Positions 54,843 to 64,000 of a stretch of DNA of 64,000 nt are shown here, in pieces. A program made the position numbers and the translations under genes. Within the stretch, counting starts at the first letter, position 1, and the number at the start of each line of letters is the position of its first letter. The stretch spans positions 124,001 through 188,000 of the forward strand of contig WBMV01009261.1 in the NCBI GenBank assembly GCA_013396655.1, written 5' to 3'. Under the pieces are notes generated by a model. The model made no database searches and had not been told where the DNA came from. It saw nothing but the letters and a program-made list of their open reading frames with translations. This stretch comes from Campylorhamphus procurvoides. Its lineage: Eukaryota > Chordata > Aves > Passeriformes > Dendrocolaptidae.

Positions 54843-57800
54843 GCACTCAGGGAAGGACCAGCAGCTCGAGGTTGATCATGAGCAAAGAAGTTGAATTCTG
54901 ATCTTTAGCTTCCACAGCCTTTCTGTGCCACCCATTTAGAGTCCAACTCCCTCACTGGAAAGGCTGTTTCCCCAAAAACATCAACGAAGAATGTCCCTTC
55001 CTGTCACCTCCCCTTTAGCTCTGGATCTCTGAGAAGTAAATCTGACCTTGTTTTCTCTGAGTCTCTCTTTAGGCAGCAGTTTCTGGGCCAAACAGGGGGT
55101 GTCTTCTGCAATAAACTCATCAGATTCCCACTCTGCTGTTAAATTAGGGCACTCAGGACCTGCCACCAAGGGCAAGGGGTCATTCCCATGGCTGAAAAGT
55201 GACCACTGGCTGTTGTCACTTGTCAGGTTTTTGGTAAAAGGGTTGGAAAAGAGGAGCAGTCCACAGAGAAGAGATTTCCCCAAATATTGCAAGTATTTGA
55301 GAAATCAGAATACTGTAAGAAAAAGAGAAATAAAAAAATGGAAAGAAATAGAAGAAAACACCCCTTTATGCTTCCAGAAACTTATAATTCTCACTGACAT
55401 TTTTGATTACTATCTCAACTTTTCTTATCTGAACTTTGTACCCTTCAAGCATTCGATAAACCAAGTTTAGCAATTTTCTTTCAGCGAGAGGGAGGTTGTG
55501 TCATAACACAGCGTTATATAACGATTAAAACCTGGGAAAAATACATAGCAACTGGAAAGAGCCCAGCTTTCAGCTGCATCCTCGGAGCTTATCTGTAACA
55601 AACACATAGCTGTAATAAAAATGAACTGGATGGGAATGCATGAGTAAGCTCTTCAGATGTAACAAAGTGACTCGTGAAAAGAGGAAAATACAGTGGTGCT
55701 CATGAAACAGGACTTTCTTCCCATCATAACTTCAGTGCTTGTGGAGGAGATGGAAAGCTACTGACACAAATGTATTCCCAGCATTGTGATTTAAATAACA
55801 CATCTGCACTGCAAGGCTGTATCTACATAGACATAACCAGCACCAGGGCTTTGCTGATATCAGTCACGGGGAATGAAAAGGACCGGGCTGAAAGCATCAT
55901 TTATTTTCTTTAAAACTGAACAATGAGGGGCTATTTATGCTGGAAGAGCAATGTAAGAGACGTCTTGGGAGAGAAAGTTGCCTGTGAGCAAAATTCTCCT
56001 GGAAGCTGAGAGCGGATTGTTTGGATGTGAAGAACGTTTGTGCCTTGGTGCTCCCTGGTCTCTCCTGCCAGGGCCACTCCTGTCCTGGGGCTTCGGAGCA
56101 GAGCACAGGCTGCTCATCTCCTGTGCAAGGCACGATTTGAGTGGCTCGTGCAATTACTGCAGACAGACACTGTGATTTTCCCCTTTGTTATTGTGATTTT
56201 CCTATTTTCCTATTTATTTCTGAAGCTTCTTGCTCTTGTTTTGTCTGCCTTAATTGCATGACATGCTGCCTTTGCAATTAAGAGCCAGGAGTGCCCAGAG
56301 CATCTGACTGGCGAGTCTTACACTTTTAGAAGTTCAAACAAATAAATACCTAATTAAATGCAGAAACAACGACCCGTAGTAAATCTTTTTTCACTTATTC
56401 TGCTCGTGAATGTAGAGGCAGAAGGATCAGGGAGCTGTTTGCACATCTCAGTTTAAAAAGGCCATCACATTCCTTTTGTTCCAGGAGGTGGATAATAAAA
56501 GAACTGAGAGGGAAATGGGAAGGACAAGGCAAAGATCTGGAAAAAAACATTCCCCAAACCCTCTGATGTGATGCACTGTATTACAATAGGGATAAGCTAC
56601 TTCTAATGCTCCTTAATAGCACAGTGCCCCTTGAATGGTTTTATTCTCATAGTGCCCTGAGGGCAGGGAAACGCTATTCCATTCTAGACTGGGGAATTTG
56701 CTTAAATCCAGAATAAAAATCCCTGATCCCTCACTGAACCTCTGCTGGGGCAGCAGCCTCAGGACAGCTTTGCTTTTTGGGGTCTCCAGGGCTGATCCAG
56801 CTCCCACTCCCATGGCAGTTCTGTCATGGTGCAGCTGAGCAGGGACATCTCCCAGGTCTGCAGGACCCCAGTGCCCACAGCTTGGATCTTCACTGCACTT
56901 TTCCAGCTCCTGGAAAGGGTCTGCAGCAGATCCAGGACCCTCCTAAGCCTCCCAAGTCCAAGAGTTAAGCATGACCTTCCCAGGTAACCCAAGCATTTAT
57001 GTGGTAACACATGCAATCAGAAGCTCTGCTTTCTGACCTAACCAGATCACTTTGGAGGATGTTTTTATCAGCTAATTTGGGTGATAACAGCTCCAATTAG
57101 AGCAGAAGTGTTGCTATATTTTCCTTAATTGTTTTTATCCAGCTTTCCCACTGCTGCACTGAGCAGGTAGGAAAAACAAAGGAATTTACTGTCCTACTGA
57201 TCACAGCCATGAAATTATCTCCAGGGAGTGGAACATGGAGGGACAGAGCCTGGAATTAAGAGGGGATGGCACAACCAGAATGTGAATTCTAAAAGAATAT
57301 TTTTTTTGCAAAACAAACCGCTCTCTTATCTCCTCTTGTACATGTTCCATCCAACGGATTATTCCTGGAGAAAGGAGAAGGAAAGGAGCTTGTTTTGTGG
57401 TAATTTTCTCTGCCACATCCTGTGCTAGAGCAGTGCTGACAATAAACAGCCCAGTATAAACTCTCTGTACTAATCAGGGCAGGAGGTGGCTTTGTGTGTT
57501 GCTGCTTGCCAAGAAGAAGATGAGACCGAGCAGAAGGCAGCCTGTCATCCTGCTCAGATCCCACCAGGGCTGCAGCAAGGCTGCTCAGTGAGAGGTAGAG
57601 CTCAGCTTTGTTAAACTCCTGGGGGCTCAGACTACGACCCTTTGATTTCAGGGTTTTCAGGAGGTGCACACTTAACTCAGATGTGTTGCAGTTTCCCTAC
57701 CCCAGTGCAGTGTTTGTGAGCAAGAATGATGCTTTCTGTAAGATTTCCCTTTCTTGCAGAAGTCAAAAGAAGCAAACAAATGCCTGGGAGCAGCAGGCTG

Positions 57801-58000
57801 AAGAACACAGTGTTTTAAGCCCTTCTGCTGGTGAACAGAAGCCTCTGCTGACTCCTGGTGCATTCACTCTCGTGATGGAGAAATGGCCCTTGTGTGGTTG
57901 CCTGCACACAGATCCCTCTGCCCTGCATTCACAACATCCCCATGGCCTCAAATCCCCTTGGATTGCCTTCCAAATATTTCCTCTTTCTCTGGACACATCT
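54843..58000. other. non-coding DNA, no gene recognised
   Basis: Unique sequence. The frames at 55048-55470 (140 codons), 57289-57669 (minus, 126 codons) and 57608-58084 (158 codons) are not bounded by convincing splice sites and show no domain I recognise. Confidence 0.5.
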
Positions 58001-61000
58001 CCCAACTACTCCCTTACTTCTACCACACACTCTCCACCCTGTTTCACAGAGGGAAAACAGTCCAGAAAAAGAGAAAAGGGTTAAATTATTCCGGTTCCTA
58101 CCCAAAAATACTGCCAGGAAGGAGAAGAGAAAGCCACACTGCTCAATGGAATCTGAAGTGGCAGCTGGAGAGCAGCAACATGACCCTGATGCCAGAGGGA
58201 CAGTCACAGGCTGGTCATCAGGAGCTTCCAGGAGAGAAAGATGAAGGGAAATCACACCAAAGAGCAGGGATGATAAGCAAAGGTTAGGTGAGAGGTCAAA
58301 CAAACACATTGGGCAGGCAAAGGAAGGGACGGGGGGTGACACTGGAGTCCCACACTGACCCAGGCACTTGAGTGCAGGGGCTGGAACTGGGCAGGAGCAC
58401 AAAGTGGGGACTCAGAACGGCAGTGGAGGGAAGTCATTAAGCAGACAAGCACCTCCAGCATTTGTTTATCTATCTCTATTACTGTTTGCCTTGTTTATTA
58501 GGATTATAAACTCGAGAGGCCAGAGCAGCTCTGGAGTGACTGCAGTGTATTTCTCCCAACACAAGCTCAGCTCCTGATTACAATGCTCCTCTGGGGTGCT
58601 ACTGCAGGCAAATAATATAATAAATAATGGAAATGGACCCAGGAGGAAACTTAGATGTTAACTGTGTAGAAACAGGAAACCTGAGGCTTCATTGCTGTAT
58701 AAATTTAATGTTGGGTTTAAAGCTCATGCTGTTTGATGGGGAGGGCTTTAGAAACCTGAGCAGGAATGTGATGCCACTTTTAAAAGGGAAAGCACTGAGA
58801 TTTCCATTCTGGCTGCTGCTCCATTAGCACCAGCTCTGTCTCTTCAGATGTTTCCTGCTGGTTCTCCTAGAGCACAGGAAGCAATGTTCTGGTGATTAAG
58901 CAGCACTATCATTATAAAAGCCAAATGAATAATCATTGTGTTAATGAACTTTATCTTTGAAAAGATTAGGGTGTGGGGTTTTTTTTAACATTAAGCCTCT
59001 TTCCATATGAAAGAGGAAATGCACTCTCATTTCATTTAATCAACCCTGAGATGCTCATGATCTATACAATTTAATTTGCTGTCTGCATGTATTCTTCCAT
59101 AGCTGCATTCCCAGTCGCTTAAAGGATGGCATCAAATCATTTTAATACATCAGAGATTATGCACTTCCCTGGGCCCTGTTTGCCAGATTGCTGTTGCAGA
59201 ATAATCTCCCTGGAAGGGATTTCCTGAGGGCAGAGATTCCCAGCCCACTGGCCCACTGCTTTGTGGGAAGCTAGGAATTAATTAGGGTGAAAACCACATA
59301 TAAATGGGATCCTACACAGTATAAGGTGAAAACACTTTATAAGTAATGAGGAAAGCTGAGGGCTGGAACCACAACATTACAGAGGGAAAATGATGACTTG
59401 TGGGATCCTGCCCTCCAGTTTGAGAGAAGCACCATCACCTCTTTCCTCTGCCTGGAGGAAATCCTCTTTCCTCAGGAAATCAGCTCCCAGGATGACCTGC
59501 TCTACAAGATGCTTTGAGGTGAGGCAGCCACCTGTTGGCTTTGACTATTTGTACATGCCTGGCATCTGCTTTAAGAAGGAAAAGTAAGATGTGAGGGACA
59601 GAGGAGTCACAGTGGGATGTTGTAGCAGTAAGAAAGGATGGGTTGTGTTCAGAACCACATCAACCAGCTCATTTCTCTGAAAGTTCCCATTCTAATCATG
59701 TCCTCAGCTCATAGGAAACTCCTGATACATGACAGAGGAGCAGAAGACCATGAGGGACCGACAGAAAAAGTCCTTCCCAGCAGCACATCATGGCTGGATG
59801 TGTCTGGTTCCCTGGGAAGCCAAGCCTGACCACACCACATTACTGAGACTCACAAGGCACATAAAGGACAAAAAGCAAAGACATTTTAGAGCTAGTCAGT
59901 GCTCATTTTCCAAAACTGAACAGTACAAGGTCATGTAAGTGGACTAAAGAAAAGAATAATCTTTTAAGTGCGATGAAATGACTTGATTTCTTGTCAAGAA
60001 AAAACCCAAACTGCTTTTACCAGCACAGAAATGTCTCAGATTCCAAAGTGGCTTTGGGACAGGAAAGCAGATGCAGCTGGAAATTCAGTATTAATTTAAA
60101 TCAATGGATATGAATCAAACCAACATCCACAGCCACCAAATCTGGCCTTCAAAACACACTGTGCCAACTGGTGTGCAAACATGAGTTCTTCCCTGGTCAC
60201 AAGGGTACCTTTATCAGAAACATAAAGGTAGAAAGGGTTCATCAGGGTCAGGAAAACACTTAGGATTCATTCTGGGTGCTCAGAAAGGTGAATCCATTAG
60301 GAAACGGCTCCAAAAACAGTGGAGAAAGAGTAGGACACAACGTGTTTTTTCCACCCATTTCCTCGAGTGACAAACTCCCCCCAGCACAGCCCCTCTGCCT
60401 CCTGCCTTTCTGCCCCTGCTGCAGCAGGACATGAAAGTGCTGAGCTGCCTTTAATTAGCCCATGTGGTCTGGTAATCAGAGCATCCCTCTGTGCTCCTTG
60501 GCTTTGGGTTGCCATGGCATTGTCCCCGTGTCACTCAATGTCCAACACTGGGTGGGCTCACAGGAGGGAGCGGCCGCCCCACTCCCTGGAAGTTCCCTGT
60601 TCCGGGGCTGGAATCCTTGGGAAATGGAGAACATATGCTGCAAAGAGAGAGCCAGACACCAACACATGCTAAGAAGTCCAGAGGGAAACACTCAGCTAAT
60701 TACAAGCTTTTTGTGGATTAATCAGCCTGCAAAATCGTTGGAGTGGCGTTGAGTACCCAAACACCCACCCGGCTCCCACCGGGACACAAGGCAAGTGGTG
60801 GCACCCCCAAATCTCCCACAGCAAAGCTACTGGCTGACTTTTCCACCAGCTTTAGGAGGACAGCAGATCCACTTGGAGGGCTTCATGGCACCAACCTGCC
60901 CTGAGGGACAGCAGGAGCTGCCCCAACCTGCTGGGCTTGGCACCCTCCCATGCCAGGCGCTAATAAAGGAGGTGCCATATGGAGCCGGCACGTTGGCACC

Positions 61001-62663
61001 GTGGCAAATATTGATCCCTGCTGTGAAAAAATGTGACAAAAGTTTGCAAATGACAGGATGGGCTGGCAGGAGCCTTTTTTGTGTTATTGGGACAGGGAGG
61101 CATCACAATGACAACCAGATCGTTTGAATTGTTCTGGTATTTGTGGTAGATCCATCAGAGATCATGATTGGGGAGGCTGAAAGGGGGTCACAACTGAGTC
61201 TAGTTCAGAAATGCCCTTAGAACACAAATATAAAATAAGTGGTTTGAAAGCCTTAAATGATTTCTTTTGGAGTACTTCCAAAATGAAGTATGATGTTTGG
61301 AAGAAGACAAAAGCGTTTCATACCTGTTTTCAAAGTGCTAAACTCGAAAACGTTGCTCACAATATAAAAGTGCTTCTTCAAATGTTTGTGGTTTGGTTGG
61401 TTTTGGGTTTTTTTTAATGAAATACTATCATTAAGTATTTTTAAGGAACAAAGTTCCATTAAAGTTCAATCTGACACCCCCACTCCCCACACAATTTCAT
61501 TATAAGAGCTGCCTTTGAATTTTGCTAAACTGACTTTTTTTCCTGACAATTTTTACTTCATGCATGAATCTCCAAATTCAATACTTTGAATTGTACTGGA
61601 GAAAAATGGACCCAGTGTCGGGATTTTAAGCAGAAACTGCAACTAAAATACAGACTTTCTTTTCCCCACCCTCCTGTTTTTCTCTTGCTTGTCTTCTGTA
61701 TGTAAATTAGTTATAAAACTATAAAGACCAAACAAAGTTTGTTAGGAAAAAGTGATTTGGGTTGAAAGGCATGAAAGTTGGTCTTTAGCCACAGCCTTCT
61801 CTGAGTTCTAGGAAAAGTTATGGAGAAAATCTGACAAACAAACAAAAAAAGCTTTCTATGTAGGCAGATGAGGTGAGCCAAAGGTAACAAAGTCAAAATA
61901 TAAGCGTGAAGAAAGAGAGAGGAGAAGCAAAGAGAAATCTGCCATTTTATTTTTAAACACTATTTTGAAATAGAAGAGCAGAGTGGGAGAAGGTATTAAC
62001 CCAGAAAAAGAGAACAGATTGGCAGGAAACAAGGCAAGGGTAAATGCCATCTGTATTTGTGGTATTACCTACCCAAATAATAAAACTGGCTGGAAGTTTT
62101 CAAGAAGAAAGACATATAATCAACTTTTGGAAACAATTTCTAGGTCTGGAGCAGGTTGTTTGAGAAAGAAAAGCTGTTTCCCTCAAAAAAAAAACCCAAA
62201 CCAAGTCCAAACCCAACATTTACTTTGGCACTTTTATTATTTGTGTTTCTGAAGTACCCAACAATTTCAAGTTACTTCCCAACCACAATACCCAACTTTC
62301 CCTCTCTTTTGTCTTTGTCCTTAGAGATCTACCCAACAGTTTCCATCTGAGCATCTGATGGGAGTGTGATTTATGGGCTGTTGGTTTCTCCCCTTCCCTC
62401 TCATTAATAAAGGAGGATCACTACTTTTAGAGTTCCAGTTAAAATAAATCAACATGTTAATTGGGATTCAGGTGGGGCCCTGCAGCACACAGGATGGAAA
62501 GGAGGACATCTGTAGGCTTTAAACCTGGAGTAGGACTTTACAGAGAAGACCATTAGTCTTCAGACTTGTCACATTTAAACCCACCCAACCAGCTCCTCTT
62601 GGCTGCAGTGCCCTGCACTCAGGCACTAAGGCTTGCAAATATTATCAAGGAATTATTGACTCT
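58001..62663. other. non-coding DNA, no gene recognised
   Basis: Almost 4.7 kb without recognisable repeats or genes. 57883-58402 carries overlapping frames on both strands up to 157 codons with no family match. A rare NotI-type octamer GCGGCCGC with two CpGs lies at 60570-60577, within a slightly CpG-richer patch. 61200-62450 is AT-rich. Confidence 0.5.
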
Positions 62664-62850
62664 GAGGGTGGGCAGGCCCTGGCACAGGGTGCCCAGAGAA
62701 GCTGTGGCTGCCCCTGGATCCCTGGGAGTGTCCAAGGCCAGGTTGGACTGGGCTTGGAGCACCCTGGGCTGGTGGGAGGTGTCCCTGCCCATGGCAGGGG
62801 GAGGCACTGGATGATCTTCAGGTCCCTCCCAACCCAAACCATTCTATGAT
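62664..62850 (+). mobile_element. CR1 LINE 3' end, plus strand
   Basis: GAGGGTGGGCAGGCCCTGGC, CCCAGAGAAGCTGTGGCTGC, GTGTCCAAGGCCAGGTTGGA, GAGCACCCTGGGCTGGTGGG, CAGGGGGAGGCACTGGATGA and GGTCCCTCCCAACCCAAACC end in ATTCTATGATAG, a partly intact octamer terminus. Low divergence from the copy at 36940 suggests the same, fairly young subfamily. Confidence 0.95.
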
Positions 62851-63143
62851 AGCAAACCCAACAGTGCCAGAAAATCAGAATGTAGAGCACAGAAATGCAC
62901 TTTTACATAGCCAGTTCAGGCAGTCTGGGAGATATTTACACATAAGCAAAGCGTGTCTTTACAGTCTTTTTACAGACCCAGAAAATTCCCTTTGACTGTG
63001 CAAAGCTGAGCTTTGGATATTACATTTTCAGCGGGGTCAGAGCCTGCTTTGACATCCCAACTTGCAATAGGACCACACCACATTGATACAGGAGCACAGT
63101 CTGGATTTGACAGCTTTACCAGCACTGTCTGACTGGGCTCCAT

Positions 63144-63206
63144 GGGCACAGGAGAGGTGGGCATGGGCACAAGAAGGGTTTGAGTAGGCACAGGAGAGGT
63201 GGGGGG
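63144..63206 (+). repeat. 21-bp minisatellite, three copies
   Basis: The units begin GGGCACAGGAGAGGTGGG (63144), GGGCACAAGAAGGGTTTG (63165) and AGGCACAGGAGAGGTGGG (63186), giving an exact 21-base period. Outer copies are more alike than the middle one. Because 21 is divisible by three, the minus-strand frame reads a seven-residue repeat of the PTSPVPM kind. That is a consequence of the array, not evidence of coding. Confidence 0.9.
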
Positions 63207-63295
63207 TGTGTTTAGGGACTGCTGCCCTTCATGGAACTGCTCACTCCCACCCAGTGACTCCACCATGCCACTCATTCCCACCTTATTATTCAGTG

Positions 63296-63317
63296 CTTCC
63301 CTCCTCCTCCTCCTCCC
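63296..63317 (+). repeat. (CTC)n microsatellite, about six units
   Basis: CTCCCTCCTCCTCCTCCTCC is followed by CAATTGAC. Short pyrimidine-only tract. Confidence 0.85.
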
Positions 63318-64000
63318 AATTGACTACTGTACTCCTGAATCACATTTTAACTCAACACACCAAACTGGTTTGGGAGAAGTAATTGTCACATCAAACTAAT
63401 TTTCACAAGCAACAGTTAAAATGTAAAGAATAAGTCAGCTCTCTGGGGTTGGTCTTTTCCAGAAGATTTTGTCCGAGAACAGAGATAAGAAACAAAGAAA
63501 GCAAAAAAAAAACCCAGGGTAGATATAGGCAAAATAACCCCAAATTTCTGCCACTCAGTTCCAGTGAAGCTCTTATTTCAGTAGTGATGGAGCCAAAACA
63601 ATGTTTAACCCCACAGTTATAAAATATCTGAAACCAGTTCCTCTTCCCTAAATTTTCCTCTAGCTGATCTAAAAAGCTCCTAAACAAGCAGAAATAATAA
63701 TTTTTCATACCAGTTTCACTCCTTTTTTTGTCAAAATCTAAATTAATGCACTGAACCTGGAATACCTTTATAGATGAAAACCAGCTTTAGCATAAGAATG
63801 GGACAAATCATTAATGCCAGCCACCAAACCAACCATTGATATTGTCTGCACAGCAATGTGTTAAGAAAAGAGGTTTAGAACGTCAATAAAAACTTTTAAA
63901 AATCCAAGCCCAAAACCCACACACATGTTCTTTTGTATTAAAACACCAGCTGAGGTGGAGGTTGGACATGCCCACACCACCCTGCACAGCCTGACATGAG

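Larger units (their letters stand above)
62851..64000. other. non-coding DNA, no gene recognised
   Basis: Unique sequence to the end of the window. It contains the 21-bp minisatellite and a (CTC)n tract, both listed separately. The minus-strand frame at 62970-63281 owes its repeats to the minisatellite. Confidence 0.5.

Noticed and set aside
62566..62890. Repeated peptide patterns shared with frames near 13.7, 19.4, 21.3 and 36.9 kb
   Set aside because: Similarity between these frames looked like a gene family, but all lie in CR1 copies and share the DNA, including non-coding octamer ends.
1..64000. CRISPR arrays, bacterial operons, phage or plasmid genes
   Set aside because: No regularly spaced direct repeats with unique spacers, no Shine-Dalgarno-led gene series, and CR1 LINEs throughout show the DNA is from a vertebrate, most likely avian.
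1..64000. Endogenous retrovirus or LTR pair, endogenous viral element
   Set aside because: No TG...CA-bounded paired long repeats, primer-binding site, polypurine-tract arrangement or retroviral protein motifs were seen. The repeated sequences are non-LTR CR1.
1..64000. tRNA, rRNA, snRNA or microRNA genes
   Set aside because: No internal A/B-box pair with cloverleaf potential, no rRNA-like blocks and no convincing long hairpin were noticed by eye. A tRNAscan or Infernal run would be needed to exclude small RNAs.

Overview
This window reads as vertebrate nuclear DNA, most likely from a bird. The main evidence is more than 20 scattered fragments of CR1, the dominant LINE retrotransposon of bird genomes. 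They are recognisable from the motif TTTGGGTTGGAAGGGACC next to a 3' end made of ATTCTATG-type octamers. Base composition is mixed and mostly AT-leaning, microsatellites are sparse, CpG is depleted except in a few blocks, and there are no densely packed long reading frames. It is not prokaryotic, and long six-frame reading frames here are weak evidence of genes. I could not confirm any protein-coding gene. The locus is best described as intergenic or intronic DNA in a gene-poor region.

Layout. 1-7470 is non-coding, with one long CR1 3' end (2081-2640) and a short one (4725-4855). 7471-8440 is GC-rich and holds a five-run G-quadruplex motif at 7799-7817. 8440-9380 is a strong CpG island, the best promoter candidate. 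It carries a textbook splice donor on the minus strand (exon end 8835), so the likeliest gene start is a minus-strand first exon whose intron runs left through 8834-1 and beyond. 9381-13700 is non-coding, with a smaller CpG-rich block (11320-11660) and an AT-rich block (12780-13330). 13701-23006 is the densest CR1 stretch, with seven copies in both orientations. 23007-40300 holds more CR1 copies, a CpG-retaining block at 28835-29430 and several AT-rich blocks rich in homeodomain-type cores, plausible as conserved regulatory DNA. 40363-62660 is long, low-feature DNA with a few CR1 remnants. 62664-62850 is a last clear CR1 copy, followed by a small 21-bp minisatellite at 63144-63206.

The CR1 copies fall into at least three sequence types: the common type, a second type at 29921-30422 and 48272-48615, and a third at 15658-15790. 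All are 5'-truncated. Some neighbouring copies are inverted to each other and could pair in a transcript. No retroviral genes, LTR pairs, tRNA or rRNA genes, CRISPR arrays or cellular protein domains were recognised. I did not find a convincing undescribed system. The most useful leads are the CpG island with its minus-strand donor, the exon-like open segment at 25350-25614 and the CpG-retaining block at 28835-29430.
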